From assembly GCF_029531655.1 (NCBI RefSeq), contig NZ_JANRMI010000002.1, forward strand, positions 682,001 through 746,000: 64,000 nt of DNA, read 5' to 3'. Source of the DNA: Bdellovibrio svalbardensis (GTDB lineage Bacteria; Bdellovibrionota; Bdellovibrionia; Bdellovibrionales; Bdellovibrionaceae). Below the pieces are notes generated by a model. It made no database searches, had not been told where the DNA came from, and saw only the letters and a program-made list of their open reading frames with translations. The position numbers and the translations under genes were made by a program. Below are positions 45,183 through 51,889 of this stretch, one piece after another (positions within the stretch are counted from its first letter, which is position 1; the number at the start of each line of letters is the position of its first letter).

Positions 45183-46301
45183 ATGGCATTACTTCCAGCA
45201 TATCGACCCCTAGTTTTATTTATTTTATTGTTTTCTTTCAGCGGTACTGCTTTCTGTATCACAGAAAGTGATTGCGCGCCTGTACGTTTGGATCAGAATG
45301 GCGGCCCTTTCCAAACACTTCCGATTTACAATCAAACTGATAATGTGGGAACAGATACAGGTATGTGTTATGCAATCTCTGCCTCACAGCTTATTGATGC
45401 GAAAAGAATGAAACTGGGCAAGTTCGATGGCAAACTTACATCTCCAGCTTCCTTAGCATTGAATTGGGTCAACCATTTTCTGTCTCCAGAAGAATTAGCA
45501 AATAATAGGCAAAATAGAGAAACCTTTAGAAAACCAATTAAAGAAAATCTTATTGAAGGTAAAGGTATCGCAAGCACACTCTATGGAAATTTTGGAAAAT
45601 TGACTCCGGCTATTGAAGCAAGCCGTAATAAGCATGTATGCGACGAAACGTGGCTTAAAAAGCAATCAATTATCTCAAGCGAAAATCATGACAAAATGTT
45701 TTCTCAAATATTTTCGCTCATCGACGAACAGTTCGAAGCTGAATCTAATATAGATCGTGTATACAAAAAGATTTTATCGATAAACTCTCAAGCCAACTCA
45801 ACGGGATGCGCCGATTCGAAAGGCAACTTAAACCAAATCCAAGATATTCTTGAAGCGATAAAAAAGGCTACTGAACATATTAAGCCTGAACGACAAGCCA
45901 AGGCTTTCATTGATCGAATTTGTAAAGATCATTCAGTCTATGTTGATGTTCCAGAACCAAAAGAGCTAATCTGTTTTCAGAAAAAGTGTAAAGATGAACA
46001 AGAAAGATCTCTTAACGATCTAATTAGCTCTCCTGATTTTGCCGGAGTGGGAATGCACTATGATCCAAATATTTTGTTTAAAGAGAATGGTCCGATTGGT
46101 GGATCTCATGTGTCTGTGATTATTGGTCGCAGATATGACAACGAAGCCGGGAGATGTATGGTTTTAATTCGAGATACTTATGGTTCTGACTGCAAAGCTC
46201 CTAGACTAAATATGAAATACAAAAATTGCGAAAATGGCCAACACTGGATACCCATTGAAGATGTCGTTAACTCAAGTGTATCGTTAACGTATTTTGAATA
46301 A
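45183..46301 (+). CDS. Secreted papain-like cysteine-protease-fold protein
   Basis: A 372-residue protein with an N-terminal signal (LVLFILLFSFSGTAFC). The candidate Cys is in VGTDTGMCYAISASQLID (resembling the Q-x-x-x-C-W-A-F helix of C1 peptidases). The candidate His is in PIGGSHVSVIIGRRY, with a polar residue downstream (LIRDTYGSDC). This order and spacing fit the C1A/C39 papain superfamily. It is exported and alone in its module, and could be a predation or toxin effector. The ribosome binding site is poor; ATG 45183 is preferred over TTG 45180. Confidence 0.6.
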   Translation: MALLPAYRPLVLFILLFSFSGTAFCITESDCAPVRLDQNGGPFQTLPIYNQTDNVGTDTGMCYAISASQLIDAKRMKLGKFDGKLTSPASLALNWVNHFLSPEELANNRQNRETFRKPIKENLIEGKGIASTLYGNFGKLTPAIEASRNKHVCDETWLKKQSIISSENHDKMFSQIFSLIDEQFEAESNIDRVYKKILSINSQANSTGCADSKGNLNQIQDILEAIKKATEHIKPERQAKAFIDRICKDHSVYVDVPEPKELICFQKKCKDEQERSLNDLISSPDFAGVGMHYDPNILFKENGPIGGSHVSVIIGRRYDNEAGRCMVLIRDTYGSDCKAPRLNMKYKNCENGQHWIPIEDVVNSSVSLTYFE

Positions 46302-46320
46302 TACCCCTGGTCTTGTGATC

Positions 46321-46350
46321 AAAGCCTGCGCGGAAATGTGCAGGCTTTTT
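46321..46350 (+). terminator. Terminator after the papain-like gene (repeated sequence)
   Basis: AAAGCCTGC / GCAGGCTTT stem with five Ts. The core CCTGCGCGGAAATGTGCAGG recurs almost unchanged at 47834 after the next module's first gene. Confidence 0.85.
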
Positions 46351-46422
46351 AATTTTTAAAAGACTCTTCGCATCTGAACCTTTCTTATCCCCCATGGGAG
46401 TCAATCAAAACAGTTTTAACAT

Positions 46423-46676
46423 ATATCGTAAAAAGAAATCCTGTCTGAAATGACGGGGTTGAGTGTCGGCTCACCCGCACTACACCGGCATAGCATGGAT
46501 GCTATCTCCGGCGCGCAAGCCCGCAGGGTTGAGGACAGGAGTCCGAGACATCTAAAGCACGGTAGCTGGTTCAACTGTCGCACTGATTCAGGCTCCTGCC
46601 TTCATCCCTGCGGGCTATGCTCCGGGGTAGCATCCTGCTACGCCGGTCCTCAGCTACCGCTGCTATCGCCAACAAC
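46423..46676 (+). repeat. Hairpin unit 2, expanded to a giant stem-loop
   Basis: Starts ATATCGTAAAA and ends CTATCGCCAACA like the other units, but the central hairpin is enlarged. Arms 46484-46511 and 46622-46647 pair (ACCGGC.TAGCA...), and inside them 46519-46541 pairs with 46593-46615 (GCCCGCAGGG...CAGGAG, about 20 of 23). No 115-bp palindrome precedes it; only a scrap (CTTCGCATCTGAAC) at 46365-46379 resembles its right end. Confidence 0.8.
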
Positions 46677-46818
46677 TTTTTCATAGTCCTAGCTGGTTCA
46701 GCTGCTGCACTCCGCAGGCGGGGCCGCATTGTATTAGAAGTCTGGGGTCAAATATATGCGTTCTGAGTTAAAAACATTCCATTGATGAACTGAAGCGATA
46801 CTGTGGTACCATCCAGCA

Positions 46819-47814
46819 ATGAGTAAAAAAATCCAAATACAAGACGAACTGGCCAGGCTTTTCGCTGACTCCCATTTTAAGTATCGAAAAATAAATCCGA
46901 CGCCTCGTTTGCGTAAAAGTTTAGAGCAAGGTTTTGTAAATGGTCATTTCGCCCCTTTTACCGCTAAGGGCGGAGGACTTTTTTTGCGAAGAAGTAAAAA
47001 GCAGCAGCTTGTGGCGGCCGTTCTAATAACCACAGTGCCTGTAGAGTTTCAGTCAAAAATTTTCGAGCGAAAATTCATGATTCTTTCAATGCCAGGAGAC
47101 AGCAGCTCCCTAAAATGGGCTAAATCTGTCTTAGAAGAAAATGAAAGTCTTTTGGGAAAACGATGTTCTGGAAAACTTGAGTACTGGCAAAAAGATCTAA
47201 TTCCTTGGTTCGAAAGTAAAGGAATCGGAATACGCTCAGTTCTGCTTCACGGTGATATTGATAAATCATTGAGGCTTTTACGAGCACACTACGGAAAAAC
47301 TTTGCGGGAATCTTTCGAAAAGGCGGGTTTACATATCTTACCTGCCCGCTCGATCAAAGATATCGATAGCTACATTCGGTTGATCAAATCAGAATTCACC
47401 AAGAATCCGCAATTTGGCGCAACAGTAAAGAATCCAAAATTTCTAAAATTTGTAAAAATGGATCAAAGAAATAATATGAAGAATGGCAATCCGCCATTGC
47501 TCGTTTATCGAGGTAAAACACTTTGCGGCGGATTGGATCTGATCGAAGTCCCAGCCGGATTAGATGGAAAGAAACGGGCTGCTTTCGGTATAAATCTCAA
47601 TTCGAAAATGCAAGGCAAAGGCCTTTCTCGAGCTCTTTATGAAAGAATTCTATTAGAACTTCAAAAAAGAGGATTCAAAACATACTATGGGAACACCGGA
47701 CAACCTGGAGTCATGCGCATGGGAAAAATCATGGGCCGCTGGGTTGGTGGCTACACTCTTGATCGTGGCGTCGCTAGGCCGTTTCCTAAAGATCATTTTA
47801 AATTATGGCTTTAA
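46819..47814 (+). CDS. Two-domain GNAT-like acetyltransferase
   Basis: A 331-residue protein with a GNAT domain at the C-terminus (NSKMQGKGLSRALYERILLELQKRGFKTYYG, the acetyl-CoA Q/R-x-x-G-x-G/A pattern appearing as QGKGLS). The N-terminal ~150 residues form a second, poorly matched GNAT-like domain (KQQLVAAVLITTVPVEFQSK, ...SLLGKRCSGKLEYWQKDLI). Tandem GNATs often modify peptides or polyamines. No clear ribosome binding site. The same terminator type as in the previous module follows. Confidence 0.65.
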   Translation: MSKKIQIQDELARLFADSHFKYRKINPTPRLRKSLEQGFVNGHFAPFTAKGGGLFLRRSKKQQLVAAVLITTVPVEFQSKIFERKFMILSMPGDSSSLKWAKSVLEENESLLGKRCSGKLEYWQKDLIPWFESKGIGIRSVLLHGDIDKSLRLLRAHYGKTLRESFEKAGLHILPARSIKDIDSYIRLIKSEFTKNPQFGATVKNPKFLKFVKMDQRNNMKNGNPPLLVYRGKTLCGGLDLIEVPAGLDGKKRAAFGINLNSKMQGKGLSRALYERILLELQKRGFKTYYGNTGQPGVMRMGKIMGRWVGGYTLDRGVARPFPKDHFKLWL

Positions 47815-47833
47815 ATCCCTAGTAATATAATCT

Positions 47834-47862
47834 AAGCCTGCGCAGAAATGTGCAGGATTTTT
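47834..47862 (+). terminator. Terminator after the GNAT-like gene (repeated sequence)
   Basis: AAGCCTGCGCAGAAATGTGCAGG followed by ATTTTTA. It differs from 46321-46350 at only a few positions despite unrelated genes upstream. Confidence 0.75.
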
Positions 47863-48013
47863 AGTTTGGGATGAATTCCAGTCCTCAACATATCTTCCAC
47901 ACTTCAAACTCCACACACACACTTGCGGGATTCGGACAAGCTTACTTCGTAAGCTTGTCTATTTGTTGGAATCCAATTGGCATGCCTTGCAGAAAAGCCA
48001 GTCCGAAGGCGTT

Positions 48014-48136
48014 TAGCTGGTTCAGCTCGCGCACTCCTCAGCTACTGCTGGGTTTAGCTGGTTCAGCTACAGCACTCCTCAGTTACTGCTGGTTTTAGCT
48101 GGTTCAGCTTGCGCACTCCGCGGGCGGGGCCGCAGG
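48014..48136 (+). repeat. Three tandem 41-bp repeats (TAGCTGGTTCAGC family)
   Basis: Units begin at 48014, 48055 and 48096, exactly 41 bases apart, each TAGCTGGTTCAGCT..., then GCACTCC. Degenerate copies follow to about 48190 (GGTTCAGCTTGCGCACT, GGTTCAACTTCGTC). Single relatives lie at 46566, 46690 and 51710. Non-coding by appearance. Confidence 0.85.
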
Positions 48137-48299
48137 TTCAGCTTGCGCACTACACGGTCAAGCCGCAGGTTCAACTTCGTCCCGTTGGGACTGCGTTCTC
48201 CCGGCTTCCCGCCGTTGAAATACATATTTTAAAGGGGTTTTCAGTGCAAATCCATAACTTGACAGACTTAACCAAATTGGTTAATAATGAGGAGTCCCA

Positions 48300-48581
48300 G
48301 TGATCAAGGTTGTCCGTCTTAGTAAGAAGGCGCAGCGAAACTTACTTCAAGTTCCGAATTACATTAAGAATAATGTATTGTTGTGGATTCAATCGATCGA
48401 AGAGCTTGGGTTGGAAGAAGTTCGTAAAATCCCAGGGTTTCATGACGAGCCATTAAAGGGAAATCGATTGGGACAGAGATCCATTCGTCTTAATCGTTCT
48501 TATAGAGCAATTTATATTGTCCAGAGCAACGGTGATGTTGAACTTGTTGAAGTCATAGAGGTGAATAAACATGCGTACTAA
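48300..48581 (+). CDS. HigB/RelE-type toxin
   Basis: A 93-residue RelE/ParE-superfamily protein, a ribosome-dependent mRNA interferase in known members. It has the compact alpha-beta fold pattern LSKKAQRNLLQVPNYIKNNV, PGFHDEPLKGNRLGQRSIRLNRSYRAIYIV (conserved R-S-I/R-L-N-R-x-Y-R-A strand) and the C-terminal VELVEVIEVNKHAY. The toxin-first order and HTH partner fit HigBA. GTG start with a GAGGAG site. It overlaps the antitoxin gene by 11 bases. Confidence 0.9.
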   Translation: MIKVVRLSKKAQRNLLQVPNYIKNNVLLWIQSIEELGLEEVRKIPGFHDEPLKGNRLGQRSIRLNRSYRAIYIVQSNGDVELVEVIEVNKHAY

Positions 48582-48885
48582 GAAAAAAAGCGATGCAGTT
48601 AAATTTTTAGAGAGCATTTCAGATGGTCCTCTAACATTGGGATCGGTTTTGAATTCACTTCGTCTGGCTGAAGATATGACTCAAGCGCAAATGGCAAAAA
48701 AGCTGAGAATCTCAACTGCTCATCTTTCGCAAATCGAAAAGGGGCATAAATTTTTGAGTCCGGAAAGAGCGCAAGCGTTTGCAAAGAAACTAGGGCATTC
48801 GCCAGTTATGTTTGTGAAATACAGCCTTCAGGATCAATTAACGAGAGCGAAGCTTCCATATAAAATTGTTTTGGAAGCTTCTTAG
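48571..48885 (+). CDS. HigA-type antitoxin (XRE)
   Basis: A 104-residue helix-turn-helix protein (LGSVLNSLRLAEDMTQAQMAKKLRISTAHLSQIEKGHKFLSPERAQAFAKKLGHSPVMFVKYSL) that would bind and neutralise the upstream toxin and repress the operon. The XRE domain lies at about 20-80 with a C-terminal tail that could wrap the toxin. Its 3' end is followed by a small hairpin (CCTCC / GGAGG) and then palindrome B. Confidence 0.88.
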   Translation: MRTKKKSDAVKFLESISDGPLTLGSVLNSLRLAEDMTQAQMAKKLRISTAHLSQIEKGHKFLSPERAQAFAKKLGHSPVMFVKYSLQDQLTRAKLPYKIVLEAS

Positions 48886-48900
48886 CCTCCTCGTGGGAGG

Positions 48901-49016
48901 TTGATGAAAAACGGCCATCTCCTTTGTTGTCAGTCATTCGACTGTCCTCGACGTATTATAAATACGCCTGTGGGAATCGAATGCCTTTCGCCGCGGAGCT
49001 AACCATTTTTGATCAA
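48901..49016 (+). repeat. 115-bp palindrome, copy B
   Basis: Ends TTGATGAAAAACGG / CCATTTTTGATCAA and carries the second type of centre: ACTGTCCTCGACGTATTATA then AATACGCCTGTGGGAATC. No hairpin unit follows this copy. It lies directly after the HigA-like gene. Confidence 0.85.
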
Positions 49017-49160
49017 CCAATTGCAATGGAAAAAAAAAAGGGGGGGCGGGAACCCCGATGTCCTTCGGACATGAAAGACGGGGATTCGTCTGCGAAGTTC
49101 TTTGGTGAATTTAGAGGTGAAGTCTTTTATGAGTCGAGAAGGTGGGTTGGTGAATGAGAT

Positions 49161-49592
49161 TTATTTTGATGGTATGGATTTTAAGGCACAAATATTTTCA
49201 ACTGATTTACTTACCAGTGGCAGAGCTTTCTCATAACCGTCGATATCGCTCTGTGGAATATTGGCATTTATATAGAGAAGATTGAGGTTTTCTATTATAT
49301 AAGTGTCGTCATGCTTGCGTGTGACGACCACATTGGCACCATTGTAGCGTCCGTTCTGACGTACTTTGTAGTAGGTGTGAAAATATTCTTTTGGACAGTC
49401 TGGCCAGCAGCGAAAGGTTTTTCTTTCCTGACCAATGTATTCAACTTCAGGGACAGCTTGAACTGCGCGCTTGATGCACTCTTGATTAGTCATTAGAGAC
49501 TCGAAAGGAATTTCGCTGCGAATGATTCGAGCGCGATCGCAGCCGGACGCTATTAAAAGTAAAAAGATAAGAGCATTATTTAATCTCAACAT
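49161..49592 (-). CDS. Small lipoprotein, unknown function
   Basis: A 143-residue protein with a lipoprotein signal (LNNALIFLLLIASGCDR; lipobox ASGC). The mature part has three more Cys (ECIKRA, FRCWPDCPKEYF) and a mostly beta content (GANVVVTRKHDDTYIIEN). I do not recognise it. It faces away from the genes on its right, the only leftward gene of this module except the ASCH gene. Confidence 0.6.
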   Translation of the reverse strand: MLRLNNALIFLLLIASGCDRARIIRSEIPFESLMTNQECIKRAVQAVPEVEYIGQERKTFRCWPDCPKEYFHTYYKVRQNGRYNGANVVVTRKHDDTYIIENLNLLYINANIPQSDIDGYEKALPLVSKSVENICALKSIPSK

Positions 49593-49667
49593 CTTGTAAT
49601 TAGAAAACAGAATAATGTTTGTGTATAGCTAATATTTAGTTAAAGTAAGGTCGTGATTGGATGGTAA

Positions 49668-50099
49668 ATGACCTCAAAAACTAACAAACAAATTGCAACT
49701 ACAATCGGTGTCTTCGGCCTTGCCATTTTTATAGCAATTCTATGGTGGAATCTGTATGGCGTTAAATACGTCGAGAAGGCAAAAGAGTCCGAACTTCGCA
49801 CGATTATGGCATCTGTGGTGACCGCTGAGCGAGCCTATTTCGAAGAATACAAGAAATTCTCTTCGGATCTAAAAGCCATTGGTTATTCTGCAGAAGGAAA
49901 TCTAAGATCGACAATTTATCTAAAGCCAGAAGATATTCCTGTAGGTTTGAGGGAAGAGCTATCAGAATCGGACATTCCATTCGTTCGCGATGATGATTAT
50001 CAGATACTGGGAGTCTTAAAAGATAATCACAGAATTTCCTTCTGGACTCAGCGAAAGGGTGATGAGCCCAAAAAGGTAAAAAGTGTTCAACCTCATTAA
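49668..50099 (+). CDS. Pilin-like membrane-anchored protein
   Basis: A 143-residue protein with one N-terminal transmembrane helix (IATTIGVFGLAIFIAILWWNLYG), followed by SELRTIMASVVTAERAYFEEYKKFSSDLKAIGYS, the amphipathic helix and Y-x-S-D-L-x-x-L/I-G-Y phrase typical of type IV pilin and pseudopilin mature domains. The canonical prepilin cleavage site is absent. Its last 17 bases overlap the next gene. Confidence 0.55.
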   Translation: MTSKTNKQIATTIGVFGLAIFIAILWWNLYGVKYVEKAKESELRTIMASVVTAERAYFEEYKKFSSDLKAIGYSAEGNLRSTIYLKPEDIPVGLREELSESDIPFVRDDDYQILGVLKDNHRISFWTQRKGDEPKKVKSVQPH

Positions 50100-50367
50100 A
50101 CCCATAGAAGTGCGCTGTAGGAATTGCCAACATGTTGGCGTTTCAAAAATTAACAACAGCTATCGAACTGTTTGTGTTTTACTATTGGTAGTAGCGATTC
50201 TTGGAATGACATTACCCCAGTTGAATTTCGGATTAACAGTGAGCAGGAAAGTCTGGGTATTGGAAACAATTTGGTTTCTGCCATTAGTGGCTACTTTTGC
50301 CGCATTTTTTTCTCCAAATGCGCATAGTTGCGAAAAATGCGGGTCCACTTTTTTAAGGGAAGTGTAG
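50083..50367 (+). CDS. Small membrane protein with split zinc ribbon
   Basis: A 94-residue protein in which CRNCQH near the N-terminus and CEKCGS near the C-terminus could form a zinc ribbon, with two hydrophobic helices between (TVCVLLLVVAILGMTL and LETIWFLPLVATFAAFF). Overlap with the upstream gene points to co-expression. No family recognised. Confidence 0.55.
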   Translation: MFNLIKPIEVRCRNCQHVGVSKINNSYRTVCVLLLVVAILGMTLPQLNFGLTVSRKVWVLETIWFLPLVATFAAFFSPNAHSCEKCGSTFLREV

Positions 50368-50385
50368 TGTTGGTTGAGAGGATAT

Positions 50386-50793
50386 ATGATTAAGGTAAAA
50401 GATTTCTTTATCCGGTTTTCGTATTTGATTTTCGCTGTGATTATTCTCTGCGTGGGATTTTCCTATGGCGCCTTTCGGAAGCATTATATAGAGACTGCCA
50501 GTCGAGCCACAGGGCTGATCGTGGAAGTGAATCATCCCGGACGGAGTTGCTACCAAACTTATGAGTTTGCATATGGTGATAAGAAATATGTCGGGACAAG
50601 TAAGTGTGGTGCGTTTGCCAAGGTAGGCGATTCGGTAGAGATACTTTATCGGTTAAATGGCGACGAGATACAAGACTATCAGGTTAAGGAAGATTCAAAC
50701 CCTTGGGATGTATTTTATCTGAGTCTTGTCGTCGCCGTTGTTGTAATTCTTTTTCAATGGATGGTCTTGATAAAGAAGAAAACTGGCGGTTAG
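50386..50793 (+). CDS. DUF3592-like membrane protein
   Basis: A 135-residue protein with helices at both ends (FSYLIFAVIILCVGFSYG and VFYLSLVVAVVVILFQWM) around a beta-rich periplasmic domain (GLIVEVNHPGRSCYQTYEFAYGDKKYVG, KVGDSVEILYRLNGDEIQDYQ), the layout of DUF3592. ATG 50386 has GAGAGGA before it; the frame starts at 50374. Function unknown. Confidence 0.65.
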   Translation: MIKVKDFFIRFSYLIFAVIILCVGFSYGAFRKHYIETASRATGLIVEVNHPGRSCYQTYEFAYGDKKYVGTSKCGAFAKVGDSVEILYRLNGDEIQDYQVKEDSNPWDVFYLSLVVAVVVILFQWMVLIKKKTGG

Positions 50794-50802
50794 TGGTTTT
50801 TT

Positions 50803-50948
50803 TGAGTTACTTCAGCTCCACACTGTGGGCGTGGCCCAACTTCAGTTTCGCACTTGCTTCACTCTGTAAGCGTAGCGGAGTTGCTTCAGCTTTTCGACCC
50901 CAGGTCTGTCAGCTCTGCGAGTTACTTCAGTTTCGCACTGATAGTGCT
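50803..50948 (+). repeat. TTACTTCAG / GCTTCACTCTGTAAGCGTAGC repeat cluster
   Basis: TTACTTCAGCTCC (50809), TTGCTTCAGC (50881) and TTACTTCAGTTTCGCACT (50924) alternate with two identical GCTTCACTCTGTAAGCGTAGC segments (about 50854 and 50944; the second runs past the interval into the ASCH gene's 3' end). A related scrap lies at 55990-56035. Non-coding. Confidence 0.75.
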
Positions 50949-51323
50949 TCACTCTGTAAGCGTAGCTTTCACAGTATAAATATTCCTGGCGGCCATTACG
51001 GTTTCTGTTGAGGTAATGGGCCTGATATCTTCAAGCTCCCAAGAATAATAGCCCGGAACCCATTTGGTCGCACAAGCTGCCAACATATCGCCCGCCATGA
51101 ATGGTCTAACGTTTTTGATTTTAACGAGCGCTACGGGCTTGCCGTGAGGATCTGTGATGCCGTCTTCACGTAAGTAGTGATAATTCTCAACGATCAAGAG
51201 GTCGCCTTTAAAGCCTTCTGGAGGTTTCCAGGAACGGACTTCGATGGTTTTGGAGCCGTCTGCGATGCGGGTGCCATTTGGGTAAACTATAGACAAAGCA
51301 TTGTAGGTAGTAGAAGTGGCCAT
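50949..51323 (-). CDS. ASCH-domain protein
   Basis: A 124-residue protein with an ASCH fold (RNA-binding PUA-like): the N-terminal ALSIVYPNGTRIADGSKTIEVRSW strand-helix-strand with the S-K-T-I-E-V-R segment, then LLIVENYHYLRED, GKPVALVKIKNVRPF and a Tyr/Trp-rich C-terminal VPGYYSWELEDIRPI. Members act on RNA or nucleotide bases; some are N4-acetylcytidine amidohydrolases, but this is not specific. It runs leftward, away from the Rhs module. Confidence 0.72.
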   Translation of the reverse strand: MATSTTYNALSIVYPNGTRIADGSKTIEVRSWKPPEGFKGDLLIVENYHYLREDGITDPHGKPVALVKIKNVRPFMAGDMLAACATKWVPGYYSWELEDIRPITSTETVMAARNIYTVKATLTE

Positions 51324-51425
51324 GGCATCGTCCTTAACATAGAAAAGCCCATCCGAAACCGGATGAGCATGCCTCCAGGCACTTCTAGAATCTATGATTT
51401 CTAGAAGTTGAAATCAAGATTCGAC

Positions 51426-51543
51426 TGCTGAAAAGGCCGCATCTGACTGCGTTGGAGTGAACCTTTCTTCGCTGCGACATACCGGTAAGTATGCCTCACT
51501 TTAAAAGAACCCCTCCGCCTTGCATCTGCAGCCTTTTGATCAG
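51426..51543 (+). repeat. 115-bp palindrome, copy C
   Basis: CTGCTGAAAAGGCCGCATCTG opens it (20 of these bases recur near the end), with ACTGCGTTGGAG, apical ATACCGGTAAGTAT, and GCATCTGCAGCCTTTTGATCAG at the end. Same type of centre as copies A, D and E. 34 bases before hairpin unit 3. Confidence 0.85.
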
Positions 51544-51576
51544 TCCCAAAATCGATATGAATCAAAGAAATTTAAC

Positions 51577-51682
51577 CCATCGTAAACAATCCTGAAGGTT
51601 TGAGCCGATGGGGTTGAGTGTCGGCTCACCCGAACTACATATGCTCATCCTCAAGGCCTTGAGGATGAGTATATCGCCAAAC
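51577..51682 (+). repeat. Hairpin unit 3
   Basis: Starts CCATCGTAAACA, inner stem GGGTTGAG / CTCACCC, then CCCGAACTAC, then ATATGCTCATCCTCAA GGCC TTGAGGATGAGTATAT (one mispair), and ends CGCCAAAC. Precedes the Rhs module. Confidence 0.85.
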
Positions 51683-51705
51683 GGGTTTGTCCTCTTTCTT
51701 AATGA

Positions 51706-51778
51706 GCGGTAGTTGGTTCAACTGTCGTTCTCCGCGGGCGCGGCCGCAGGTTCAACTGTCGTTCCCACTTGGCGGGCT
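51706..51778 (+). repeat. GGTTCAACTGTCGTTC repeat pair before the Rhs gene
   Basis: TAGTTGGTTCAACTGTCGTTC and GCAGGTTCAACTGTCGTTC flank CGCGGGCGCGGCCGC. Same family as 46566-46582 and the tandem array at 48014. Followed by about 110 bases with no feature before the Rhs start. Confidence 0.75.
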
Positions 51779-51889
51779 TGTAATAAACAGGAAATATTTA
51801 CTTTTGGGATAGATTCCTCTGCCGCCCTCAGGCTCCTGGGTATAAAAGAAAAAATAAATTATAGTTTACTTCAAATTAGGGTGTTTGTG

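Noticed and set aside
46450-46686. Frame of 78 codons across the enlarged hairpin
   Set aside because: Made wholly of repeat and palindrome sequence; composition is not protein-like.
48109-48303. Frame of 64 codons ending at the HigB start (or a 19-codon GTG version from 48244)
   Set aside because: Runs through the repeat array; only the last 19 codons could be a leader, and evidence is too thin.
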